From Akkermansiaceae bacterium (lineage in GTDB: Bacteria > Verrucomicrobiota > Verrucomicrobiia > Verrucomicrobiales > Akkermansiaceae), in assembly GCA_025363295.1 (NCBI GenBank), contig JANYEC010000086.1:1-51780 (forward strand): a stretch of 51,780 nt of DNA, given 5' to 3'. The notes beneath the pieces were generated by a model that was not told the origin of the DNA, searched no databases, and saw only the letters and a list, made by a program, of their open reading frames with translations. Every line of letters begins with the position of its first letter. Within the stretch, counting starts at the first letter, position 1. The translations under genes and the position numbers were made by a program. Positions 35,991-44,130 of the stretch are shown here, one piece after another.

Positions 35991-36995
35991 GTGAGCTTTG
36001 CATTACTTTCCACCTTGAGCACGAACAGTCCTTCTCGGAAATACCTCGTCACCGGCGGTGCCGGATTTATCGGTTCCCACCTGTGCGAAGCGCTTGTCGC
36101 TGATGGACATCAAGTGGTGATCCTCGATGATTTCAACGATTACTACGATCCTGCGGTGAAGGAGAACAACCTCGCCAGCTTGCGTGGGAAGGTCGAAATC
36201 GTCCGTGGCGACATCAGCGACGATGCGGTGGTGGTGGATGTTTTCACGCGCCATCAGTTCGACGGAGTTTTCCATTTGGCGGCCAGAGCAGGCGTGCGGC
36301 CGTCGATCGCGAACCCGCGGTTGTATTTCAGCACGAACATGGATGGCACGCTCAATTTGCTCGAAGCCTGCCGCTACAACGGCGTCAAGTTCTTCGTATT
36401 CGCCTCATCGTCATCGGTTTATGGCGTGAGCAAAAAAGTGCCGTTCGCGGAAACAGACCCGATCGAGCGCACGATTTCGCCCTACGCGGCGACGAAGCTG
36501 GCTGGCGAGCAGATGTGCTCGAACTACTCACACCTCTTCGGCCTGCGCTGCGCCTGCCTGCGGTTTTTCACGGTTTACGGTCCACGACAAAGGCCGGATT
36601 TGGCGATTTCAAAATTCACTTCAGCCCTCCTGCACGACCGTTCCATCGACCGCTACGGCAGCGGCAGCACGGCGCGGGATTATACTTATGTCGAGGACAT
36701 CGTGAGCGGAATCCTCGCGGCGGCGGAATACACGGAGCAATCGCCGTTTGAAATCTTCAACCTCGGCGGCGCAGCCACCACCACGTTGAACGAACTCATC
36801 GGTCTTGTGGAATCTGCCGTCGGGAAGAAAGCGGTGATCAACGACCTGCCCGACCAACCCGGCGACGTGCCAAGGACTTTCGCCGACGTGGCGAAAGCGG
36901 AGAAATTGCTCGGTTACCACGCGATGACGCCCATTCGTGAGGGAATCCTGAAATACGTCGAATGGCAGCGCGGGATGCTTTCGACGGAAGACTGA
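35991..36995 (+). CDS. NAD-dependent nucleotide-sugar epimerase/dehydratase (UDP-GlcA 4-epimerase-like)
   Basis: A 334-residue extended SDR. The Rossmann motif TGGAGFIGSHL, the HLAARAGVRPS strand, the Ser of ASSSSVYG, and the catalytic Tyr/Lys in SPYAATKLAGE are all in place; FFTVYGPRQRPDLAI is typical of UDP-glucuronate/glucose epimerases. It would supply an epimerised nucleotide sugar to the glycosyltransferases upstream. I prefer the GTG at 35991; a TTG at 35979 would add four residues. This gene is GC-rich and nearly free of TTAG/CTAG words, unlike its operon neighbours, so it may have been exchanged recently. Confidence 0.88.
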   Translation: MSFALLSTLSTNSPSRKYLVTGGAGFIGSHLCEALVADGHQVVILDDFNDYYDPAVKENNLASLRGKVEIVRGDISDDAVVVDVFTRHQFDGVFHLAARAGVRPSIANPRLYFSTNMDGTLNLLEACRYNGVKFFVFASSSSVYGVSKKVPFAETDPIERTISPYAATKLAGEQMCSNYSHLFGLRCACLRFFTVYGPRQRPDLAISKFTSALLHDRSIDRYGSGSTARDYTYVEDIVSGILAAAEYTEQSPFEIFNLGGAATTTLNELIGLVESAVGKKAVINDLPDQPGDVPRTFADVAKAEKLLGYHAMTPIREGILKYVEWQRGMLSTED

Positions 36996-37003
36996 AAAAC
37001 CAA

Positions 37004-37151
37004 GCCTCCGCATTCTTGGCCGTAGCCTCCGCAGTCTTACGGTAAGTTTACGCATTCGCTGCCATGGCCTTCGCAGTTTTACGTTAAGTTTACGCAGTCG
37101 CTGCCTTGGCCCTCCGCACTCCCGGCGTCGGTCTCCGTATTCTCTGCGCAA
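37004..37151. repeat. 21-bp tandem repeat array (about 7 units)
   Basis: Starting right after the epimerase stop, units begin at 37004, 37025, 37046, 37067, 37088, 37109 (22 bp) and 37131, with a decayed eighth after 37152. A loose consensus is GCCTCCGCAKTCTTRSSSYNA. Units 2-3 and 4-5 also form a higher-order 42-bp pair, near-identical (37025-37066 and 37067-37108). The array sits in the convergent gap between two operons. On the minus strand the 21-bp period keeps one frame open as 7-residue Arg/Leu repeats, but no other evidence supports a protein. Confidence 0.85.
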
Positions 37152-37250
37152 GGGTCCGTAATGGGGTTCGCTGCAGCGCGAAGCCACCCTGAAGGGATGG
37201 ACTACGAACAAATATCGCTGTCGCGATGCTGCCAATAGTTGGACGGCCTC

Positions 37251-37835
37251 TCATAACTCCAGATCGCCGATACAGACCCGGTAAAGAGTTTCGACGAGGA
37301 ATCGGTTTTCCACTTTCAGAACTTTCTCCGCGAGAGTTTCGGGGGTGTCGTGGATGGAGATCGGGACTTCGGTTTGCGCCAGGATTCTACCATGATCATA
37401 CTCCTCATCCACGAGATGAACCGACACTCCCGTGACGGTGTCACCCGAAGCGATGACCGCCCGATGCACATACATTCCATACATGCCCTTTCCTCCGTGT
37501 CTTGGCAGAAGCGCGGGGTGGATATTCACGATCCGATTGCGGTAGGCTTGGAGGACGCGAGGTCCGATCATCTTCATGAAACCTGCGAGGACGATTAAAT
37601 CGCAACCTTCGAGGGCTTCATGGATCGCGAGATCCAGTTCGTCGGGATCAGAATGAGTGATGGCATTCAGAACGTGGGTTGCCATGCCAGCTCGCTCGGC
37701 TCGCAGAATTGCCTCCGATCCTCGATTGTTTGTTACTAGCACTGCTGGTGTCGCCGATAGCATACCAGTCTCACACGCGTCGAGTACCGCCTGCATGTTT
37801 GAACCGCGCTGGGACGCTAGGAACCCAATTCTCAT
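37251..37835 (-). CDS. purN: Phosphoribosylglycinamide formyltransferase
   Basis: PurN transfers a formyl group from 10-formyltetrahydrofolate to GAR in purine synthesis. The 194-residue length and the motifs are typical: MRIGFLASQRGSNMQAVLDA, VLVTNNRGSEAILRA, LAGFMKMIGPRVL, and NIHPALLPRHGGKGMYG with the active-site Asn-x-His. Later VTGVSVHLVDEEYDHGRIL has the catalytic Asp. It is the last gene of a minus-strand operon; its position beside glycan genes seems incidental. Confidence 0.94.
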   Translation of the reverse strand: MRIGFLASQRGSNMQAVLDACETGMLSATPAVLVTNNRGSEAILRAERAGMATHVLNAITHSDPDELDLAIHEALEGCDLIVLAGFMKMIGPRVLQAYRNRIVNIHPALLPRHGGKGMYGMYVHRAVIASGDTVTGVSVHLVDEEYDHGRILAQTEVPISIHDTPETLAEKVLKVENRFLVETLYRVCIGDLEL

Positions 37836-37887
37836 GTTTTAGCTAATTGAATTCGGTCATATGACAGGCTGAGGCGCGGCATGTAAT

Positions 37888-38649
37888 TCACCGCCAGTGC
37901 TCCGCGATCCAAGGGGTGGGGCGGACGTGTTTATAGAGCTTTTTCCAAGGCTTGTTCACGGGCCATTCGCCGCGGGTGGCTTCGTCGATGTCGGGCTTGC
38001 CGGTGAAGGCGATGACTTTGGATTCCTTCGGCAGGACCGGGGTTTTGAAGAAATTCAGCGGCCAGCGCGGGATGAGGGAATGCTTGAAGCTGAGGCACCA
38101 TTCGGACGGGAAGAACTCCACTTTTCCGAGCGTGCGGCAGACGAACGTCTGGCTGTTCCGATAGAGGTCCATCATTGCAATCGGGTCCGGGCGGAAGCGG
38201 TCCCAGACTTTCGTCAGTGCGCCGACGCGGAAGCGGAAAACTGACATGTTGCCGATGCCTTGGCCGATCTGCGTCCAATTTTCACAGACACAGAAATCGA
38301 GTTCCGGCTTGTAGTCGAAAAACGCATCGATCGAGCCGGTGATCAGCAGGTCGAGATCGAGATGAAGCACATTTCCCTGAAGGTCTGCGAGTTCCGGCAT
38401 GAAAATGAACATCCGCCGGAACGGGTGAAAGCGCATGCGCTCGGGCAGATCGAACTCCGGCATCGGGATCACGTCCACTTCCTCGCGAATGCCGGTCGGA
38501 TCATCGGTGAAGCAGATGACGCGCAAGGGCCGCGAGGTGTTCCGCATGGCCATGGCGTAGGTCCGGTTGACGTATTCGGAGCTGTAGCGGTCGCCCCACT
38601 TGAGGCAGATCAAGGTTTGGCGCGGGGCTTGGGATGGGTCTGCGGACAT
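37888..38649 (-). CDS. GT-A-like glycosyltransferase, copy 2
   Basis: A 253-residue protein (ATG at 38649; a TTG at 38694 would add 15) with the same layout as the gene at 31340: LICLKWGDRYSSEYVNRTYA, CFTDDPTGIREEV, the metal motif in VLHLDLDLLITGS, and the same C-terminal TPWIAEHWR. The two are paralogues with differences mainly in the middle. It lies between the ELM1 gene and purN in the minus-strand operon. The sugar it handles is unknown; the family is found with LPS and capsule genes. Confidence 0.75.
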   Translation of the reverse strand: MSADPSQAPRQTLICLKWGDRYSSEYVNRTYAMAMRNTSRPLRVICFTDDPTGIREEVDVIPMPEFDLPERMRFHPFRRMFIFMPELADLQGNVLHLDLDLLITGSIDAFFDYKPELDFCVCENWTQIGQGIGNMSVFRFRVGALTKVWDRFRPDPIAMMDLYRNSQTFVCRTLGKVEFFPSEWCLSFKHSLIPRWPLNFFKTPVLPKESKVIAFTGKPDIDEATRGEWPVNKPWKKLYKHVRPTPWIAEHWR

Positions 38650-38707
38650 GAGTTGCGAGATGGAGAGCGTGGTGAGCTGGGATGGCGGCGTCAAATTGAA
38701 AGCGTTT

Positions 38708-39607
38708 TCAGGGCTTGAGGCGTTTGAGCACCTCGGTGGCGCAGCGGTCGGCCTCGCGGAGGATTTCCGGAGGTGGGGAGAGGTTGCGGGATTTTTCCCA
38801 GTCGCCGAAGCAGGTGAGAAATCCGGTGGTGACTAACTTTTCGATGCCGCGAAGGACGCGCGAGGAGCCGAGCCCGGGCACCGGCAGCAGGCCGACTTTG
38901 GCACCGGAGCTGAGGGCTTCGTAAATCATGGAAACAGAGTCTTCCGTGACCCAGACTTCTCCGGCAGCGGCGAGTTTTTCCGGCAGCCATTCCGGCGGAG
39001 TATCCTGACGGGGAAAAATTTCGATGGCGGGCAGGCGGTTGCGGATTTCTGCGAGGAATTCGTCCGGTGTGCGGCGGGAGTCGGTGAGTTGCCAATCGCC
39101 GCGGACGGCGATTTCGGAGAGGGCTGCGAGGAGTTTTTCGCCGTCCCAACCGTGGTTGGACGACGGACCGCCGATGAGGATGAGCTTGCCGGTTTTTTCG
39201 CCATCGCCGGGAATCACGCGGTGAAGCGCCCCGCGGCTAAGGATTAGATTTTCGCGCTGCGATGCCTTCGGAAAATCGTGTGAGGGCGCAATGCAAAAAT
39301 CGAACCACGACATCGGCACGCTGGGCCGCATCAGCACGATGCTTTTTGCGCCATGTTTCCGCGCCAGCCATAACAGCGCAAAGTGAGTAGCATGTCCCGC
39401 CCCGATGATGAGATCGGGGTTCGGAAAATTTTTGCTTTGAGCGAGCGCACTTTTCACCCGCTGGAAAAGTCCGAGTCTATCTGCTAGTGAAATTCGATGA
39501 ACCTCGCAAGTCACGAGACGGGCAAGCGCGTCGGCTAGCCCGAGTGACTGGTTTTCATGGCCAGGCTTGCCATCACAAAGCAGCCAGATGACGAGAGGAG
39601 TTTTCAA
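38708..39607 (-). CDS. ELM1-family protein, copy 2
   Basis: A 299-residue ELM1-family protein with WLLCDGKPGHENQSLGLADA at the N-terminus, LILIGGPSSNHGWDGEK in the centre and VWVTEDSVSMIYEALSSGAK near the C-terminus. It is shorter than copy 1 at 32981 (357 residues), which carries extra residues in its N-terminal half. The start is a TTG at 39607 sharing TTGA with the stop of the upstream thioesterase, a coupled arrangement that supports this otherwise weak start. GC content is high and few TTAG/CTAG words are seen. Confidence 0.82.
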   Translation of the reverse strand: MKTPLVIWLLCDGKPGHENQSLGLADALARLVTCEVHRISLADRLGLFQRVKSALAQSKNFPNPDLIIGAGHATHFALLWLARKHGAKSIVLMRPSVPMSWFDFCIAPSHDFPKASQRENLILSRGALHRVIPGDGEKTGKLILIGGPSSNHGWDGEKLLAALSEIAVRGDWQLTDSRRTPDEFLAEIRNRLPAIEIFPRQDTPPEWLPEKLAAAGEVWVTEDSVSMIYEALSSGAKVGLLPVPGLGSSRVLRGIEKLVTTGFLTCFGDWEKSRNLSPPPEILREADRCATEVLKRLKP

Positions 39608-40035
39608 ATTTCGGATTTCAGATTTTCACCCCATTGTTCGGCCCATTGCTTCGGCAGGCGCATCGGTTTTCCTTGCGGCATTTGCACCAGTGCGAGCGAT
39701 TGCCGGGCAGTGACAAGCGTGGCCCCATCGGATTCCCGGCTCATCTCGAACGCACACCAGAAACGCGCCCGCGAAATTTCATCTAACCGTCCCCGGATCG
39801 CCAGCCAATCCCCAAGTTTCGCCGGGCGTTTGTAATCGACTTCGGTGCGCGTCACCACCGGGTAAACATGAGTTTCAGACATCGTCCGCAAGTCCATCCC
39901 CATCAGCGCGGCGAGGCGTGTGCGGCAAGTTTCGATCATCCGCAGGTAGGCGAGGTTGTGGACGACCCCACCGCAATCGGTATCGAAAAACATCACTTCT
40001 TCACGAGTCTCGAGGGTGGGCAAGCGGTGGGTCAC
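39604..40035 (-). CDS. Acyl-CoA thioesterase, YbgC/4HBT family
   Basis: A hot-dog-fold thioesterase, probably hydrolysing acyl-CoA. The motif FFDTDCGGVVHNLAYLRMIE carries the catalytic Asp and matches the YbgC/FcbC pattern D-x-D-x2-G-x-V-x-x-x-x-Y. I use the GTG at 40035, which gives 143 residues, the common length; the longer reading frame reaching 40113 needs a TTG and collides with the divergent gene at 40115. It is first in the minus-strand operon with ELM1 copy 2. Confidence 0.78.
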   Translation of the reverse strand: MTHRLPTLETREEVMFFDTDCGGVVHNLAYLRMIETCRTRLAALMGMDLRTMSETHVYPVVTRTEVDYKRPAKLGDWLAIRGRLDEISRARFWCAFEMSRESDGATLVTARQSLALVQMPQGKPMRLPKQWAEQWGENLKSEI

Positions 40036-40114
40036 GCGCTGAAATTGACGGAAGTCTCGGGAGTCTGCAATGTTCGCTTGTGAAGGGACGTAGGAAATTA
40101 TTAATCCGAACAAA

Positions 40115-41890
40115 ATGATGTTAAGTAAAATTCACGTTTTGCGGTTCGCAGCATGTCTGGTCGGCATCGGAACCCTGCATGCGGCTGCGGACTTTGTCGC
40201 CCCTACAGAGGGTCCGGTGGCATTCCGGCGTGACAAGATTCCCCTTGATGCCGACACCATGGCGAATCTTTCCAAGCAATTGGAAGTTCTCGCCACAGGT
40301 TTGGATGGAGGCACCGCCGAAAACCGCCGGGGCGCGGCCCAAATGCTGGCCCTCGCCACCGCGCTGGATCCATCTAACTCATCTGCCCGCGAACTCATCA
40401 CCCGGTTGCAAAAGGGCGGTCCTCAAGCGAAAACCGTCCCAGACCAGATCCCCAAAGCCCAGACGAAGGTGTGGCAACTGATCGGCTGGCTAGGCAGCCG
40501 GGAAGCGGGAAATGAAGGCCAGGCCCTCGCCGCCTGCCTCGCCGATGTCATCGTCATTTCCGACCCGAAACACCCTCAAGCCGCGACATTGCGTGCTGCT
40601 GGAGAACGCGGCGCTTGGAAGGATTGGATTCCCGAGTTATCTGCTTATGAACCTAAAGTTTTGGAGCTACCCCTCGAGCCGCTTTCGAAAGCCGGAGAGC
40701 CCGTGGTGAAGGCACCTGAGATCAAACTCACCAAAGCCGGAGTCCGCACCGTTCTTTGGCGTCATGTGAGCAGCGAGAAGCCCGCGAAATGGGTTCTCGC
40801 AGCCGCACCGTTGAACATGTCAGCCGAGGAGATTCCTCAAAAAGGCGCAGCTCCCACTGCGTTTCTTCTCGCTATCCCTACCACCTCCGATGGGGCCGGC
40901 CTCGATTCGTTAGCCACTAAAATTCATAGCCTATTACAAAAAAAGTATGGGGAACTCCCGTCGGGCTGGGGCGTGACGATCACGAGTAAGGAGTTGCAAC
41001 AATCCAGCCACTCCGGAAAACGCCAATCCTTCAGTGCCGCTGCCGCTGTGCTCGCGAGTGCTGCCATCACCGGTCGCGAGCCGGATGCCACGCTCATCGG
41101 AATCGTGGATGAAAATGGCAATTTCAAGCTTCCTACAAACTTTTGGGATCAACTCAATGCTCTGGGCAAAGGAAAAGGCGAGCGCCTCATTTTACCGTCC
41201 GCGGCTGCCGAATATCTGCCCGCCCTGCTCGCGTTCGAAAACGCACAATTCTTTCTCGACCGCGAGGTCTTACTTGCGGCGAATTTCCAAGAACTCCTCG
41301 ATCTATCCGCAAAACTTCCCAACGAATCCATCGCTAACAGCTCCGCTAAATTTCAAGAAATCCGTTCAAAGGCGGGCACTCAATCGGTGAATCAATACGT
41401 CGATAACATTTTCATCCGCCGCCGTCTGGCGGACCTTGCGCAAGAGGCACCCTATCACTATTCTGCTAAATTGTTAGGAATTCAAGGTGCCGGTAACCGT
41501 CCTACACTCGTACCCCGGGTCGTCCTCATCCCAGAACTCCGGACCGCCATCGCTCCCATGGCGTGGATCGTTACCGATGCTGAGTTACCCAATCCGAATT
41601 TTAGGCCCCACGCGTTTGCTCAACTCACTCAAACATATGAAAGCTGCCGCTCTCAAGTGGACCGCTTGGCGCGTTATGTGCAAAAAGATGATCGCGAGAT
41701 TTTTGATCGCGTGAAGTCAATGATTGCTGCCATCCCGGCGATGGAACGTGCCGCTCGTGCTCAGGGAGCAGAATACTTGATAGAGGGTGGGGTGGCCACG
41801 GCACGTGACACCGTGCTCAAGTTCTATGATGAGGTGTCTCAAGACCTCGCCGACAGTTCGGAGAAACCTGCGACAGCCCCAGGGAACTGA
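40115..41890 (+). CDS. Exported protein with a degenerate Lon-type protease domain
   Basis: A 591-residue exported protein (signal peptide MLSKIHVLRFAACLVGIGTLHAAA, from the second Met). Residues about 30-120 are helical repeats of a TPR-like kind. About 245-400 resemble the Lon proteolytic domain: the Ser in QSFSAAAAVL (Ser307) aligns with Lon's catalytic Ser in DGPSAG, TGREPDATLIGIVDENGN aligns with TGNPVRADVAMTGEI..., and ERLILPSAA with the KTVLIP strand. The catalytic Lys position, by this alignment, is Gln346, so it is probably inactive. It is divergent from the thioesterase and 67 bp upstream of the next lipoprotein gene. Confidence 0.65.
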   Translation: MMLSKIHVLRFAACLVGIGTLHAAADFVAPTEGPVAFRRDKIPLDADTMANLSKQLEVLATGLDGGTAENRRGAAQMLALATALDPSNSSARELITRLQKGGPQAKTVPDQIPKAQTKVWQLIGWLGSREAGNEGQALAACLADVIVISDPKHPQAATLRAAGERGAWKDWIPELSAYEPKVLELPLEPLSKAGEPVVKAPEIKLTKAGVRTVLWRHVSSEKPAKWVLAAAPLNMSAEEIPQKGAAPTAFLLAIPTTSDGAGLDSLATKIHSLLQKKYGELPSGWGVTITSKELQQSSHSGKRQSFSAAAAVLASAAITGREPDATLIGIVDENGNFKLPTNFWDQLNALGKGKGERLILPSAAAEYLPALLAFENAQFFLDREVLLAANFQELLDLSAKLPNESIANSSAKFQEIRSKAGTQSVNQYVDNIFIRRRLADLAQEAPYHYSAKLLGIQGAGNRPTLVPRVVLIPELRTAIAPMAWIVTDAELPNPNFRPHAFAQLTQTYESCRSQVDRLARYVQKDDREIFDRVKSMIAAIPAMERAARAQGAEYLIEGGVATARDTVLKFYDEVSQDLADSSEKPATAPGN

Positions 41891-41957
41891 TGCAATGATG
41901 CCCGGGCGCGTGTGACAAAAACGACACCCGGCTTGTGAACTTGCTTTTGAAAATCGG

Positions 41958-43970
41958 TTGCCTAAGTTTCCTTCCATTGTGACTTCCACAGGGGTAATTC
42001 CGTTCTGTCAAATTGCAGCTCTGCTGGTGGTGCTGGGATTACTCCCATCCTGTGACTCGCCCCAAAAACGTGGACTCAGGGAACTGTCCAAAGCGGGCGT
42101 CGAGCCGTCCGCGCGCTCGCTGGTGCAGGCCGTTATCGACAAGAATCCTCAGCGAGTCGGGTGGTTGTTAGACGTCGGGGTTTACACCGAGCAACGTGAT
42201 GATAAAGGCCGCTCACCTGTTAGGGTCGCGATTGAAAATGGCGATCTTCAATCAACTTTCAAACTGCTCGATGCAAAAGCAAACGTGAACGCCACCTCGC
42301 CGGACAAGGCCAGCATTCTTGGCGTCGCCGTGGAGCGGGGCGAATCCGCCATCGTCGAAAGACTGCTCAAGGCCGGTGCCCGCACGGACGGACTTATGCC
42401 GGATGGGGAGGAAATCCTACCATGGGCAATCCGCCAAGGCCGCCTAACTTTCGTTAGACTAATGATGAAAGCCGGTGCCGATCCACACCAGAAAGATCGT
42501 GCGGGAAATCCCTTGCTGCATGTGGCCATGGAAGCCGGGATGCGGGATATTACGGAATCTCTTATCCTTCTCGGTGCCGATCCCGGTGCCACCAATGCCG
42601 CAGGTGAAACCACCATCCAACTCGCGTTTCGCCATTCATGGTTAGACGCGGTGCCGAAGCTGGCCGCCGCTGGTGCCGATCCTGATGCCCGCTGCCCTGA
42701 TGGAAACACTCTCTTAGAAAAAGCGGTGGATGAAGGGAATCGGCGACACATCGAGTTGCTTCTGAAAATTGGAGCCAACCCTAACCATTGCTCACAGCCG
42801 GGCACATCCGCTCCACCGCTCCAGCGGGTTTTTGCGAGCGGAAATGCTGAGCTTCTGGAAACATTCCTCGCTCACGGTGCCAAGCCGGTTAACGAAAACT
42901 GGGATACCTGGTTATGGCAGGCATTTCAAAACCGCGACCCAGAAACGGCGCGCCTGCTTTTCCGTCACGGTGCGAAGGCCACCCATCGCGGCACTGATGG
43001 CCTCCTTCTGGTAGAAGAAGCCGCCAACGCAGGCCGTGGTTCTTTCGTAAAACTGTTGCTCGACTACGGAAACCCCGTGGGGCTCGCCCTGCCTTTGGCG
43101 AGCGCCCGAGGGGATTACGAAATGGTCAGCCTGCTCCTCGCCTGTGGTGCCGAACCTAACCGCACAATCATACCCACCCGAGATACTCCGTTAAGTCTAG
43201 CAATCCGGAACAAGCAGGATCTTGTCGCGGCCACCCTGATCCATGCCGGAGCTGATACGAGCCTCCCCATGCCCGAAGGCCAGTCGGCGTTTCACCTCGC
43301 CATCGCCAGCGCATGCCCACGCACGGTAAAAGAAATGCTTGATGATGGGACGAACCCTAACACTCCATTTACCAATCCCATCTCACCCGCCTTCCTAAAA
43401 TGCGTCCGCCCCGGCAGCTTGCGGTGGGCACTCAAATATGATCGGAACGTCACACCGCTCATGCTCGCCGTGGATTCAGGGGAACTTCAAATCGTCCGAT
43501 TTCTCATCAAAGCCGGCGCGAAAACCCAAGTTTGGACACGCCCCTCAAACCTCTGGCCTATGAACTTCGCCACCGACCGCAACGATATCCGAATGATGCG
43601 TCTGCTACTAGGTAGAGACCCCATGCGCGAAGATCGCCAAATCATCATCAGCCTCTCCGAGCAACGTGCTCGCCTGCTAGATTCTGCGGGCAATGAAGTT
43701 TTCGCCACCAAAATTTCCACTGGGCGCAAAGGGCACTCCACGCCCACGGGGGAATTTGTGATCACGGACAAGTATCGCGAGTGGACCTCCACCATCTATC
43801 ACGCCAGCATGCCCTATTTCCAAAGACTCAGTTGTGCTGCGTTTGGAATGCACCAAGGCGTCCTCCCCGGCTACCCAGCCTCGCACGGCTGCATCCGTCT
43901 GCCCGCAGAGAACGCCGCCAAACTCTTCGCCCTCACCCAAACCGGCGACCGTGTGAGAATTTTGCCTTAA
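41958..43970 (+). CDS. Lipoprotein with ankyrin repeats and L,D-transpeptidase domain
   Basis: A 670-residue lipoprotein. A TTG start gives a signal with Lys3 and a lipobox-like LLPSC (Cys32); a GTG at 41979 lacks the positive charge. Residues about 50-540 contain roughly a dozen ankyrin repeats (DKGRSPVRVAIENGDLQS, then GADPHQKDRAGNPLLHVAME and so on). About 545-670 is a YkuD domain with the catalytic motif PASHGCIRL, Cys645. It would place an L,D-transpeptidase on the inner face of the envelope, with ankyrin repeats that could bind a protein partner. This combination is uncommon. The last 98 bp have a second copy at 50323. Confidence 0.85.
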   Translation: MPKFPSIVTSTGVIPFCQIAALLVVLGLLPSCDSPQKRGLRELSKAGVEPSARSLVQAVIDKNPQRVGWLLDVGVYTEQRDDKGRSPVRVAIENGDLQSTFKLLDAKANVNATSPDKASILGVAVERGESAIVERLLKAGARTDGLMPDGEEILPWAIRQGRLTFVRLMMKAGADPHQKDRAGNPLLHVAMEAGMRDITESLILLGADPGATNAAGETTIQLAFRHSWLDAVPKLAAAGADPDARCPDGNTLLEKAVDEGNRRHIELLLKIGANPNHCSQPGTSAPPLQRVFASGNAELLETFLAHGAKPVNENWDTWLWQAFQNRDPETARLLFRHGAKATHRGTDGLLLVEEAANAGRGSFVKLLLDYGNPVGLALPLASARGDYEMVSLLLACGAEPNRTIIPTRDTPLSLAIRNKQDLVAATLIHAGADTSLPMPEGQSAFHLAIASACPRTVKEMLDDGTNPNTPFTNPISPAFLKCVRPGSLRWALKYDRNVTPLMLAVDSGELQIVRFLIKAGAKTQVWTRPSNLWPMNFATDRNDIRMMRLLLGRDPMREDRQIIISLSEQRARLLDSAGNEVFATKISTGRKGHSTPTGEFVITDKYREWTSTIYHASMPYFQRLSCAAFGMHQGVLPGYPASHGCIRLPAENAAKLFALTQTGDRVRILP

Positions 43971-44130
43971 GAAATGGGAACATCGGGTGCCAAAATTGGA
44001 GCGCGAAATTCATTCCGCACGAACCTACCCGCCGTCTTGAAGCCCCACTCGCCTCCAGCACCGAAAGGCGGCGCTTTTTCCCTTTGAAAATCACCCCATG
44101 ATCAAGCAGCCTCCAGCACATTTTTATCCC

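Noticed and set aside
37004..37151. Possible CRISPR array
   Set aside because: The repeats are only 21 bp, directly adjacent with no spacers, and have no cas genes nearby.
36621..37235. Minus-strand open frame of 204 codons across the epimerase 3' end and the repeat array
   Set aside because: Most of it is antisense to the epimerase, and the rest is an open frame made by the 21-bp repeats; no domain or signal is visible.
1437..43681. The recurring CTGCTAGA words as a base-calling error at a modified site
   Set aside because: Words such as GTTAGA would need several simultaneous changes from the GC-rich codons expected (for example GTC CGC), and reading frames stay intact, so real sequence is more likely.
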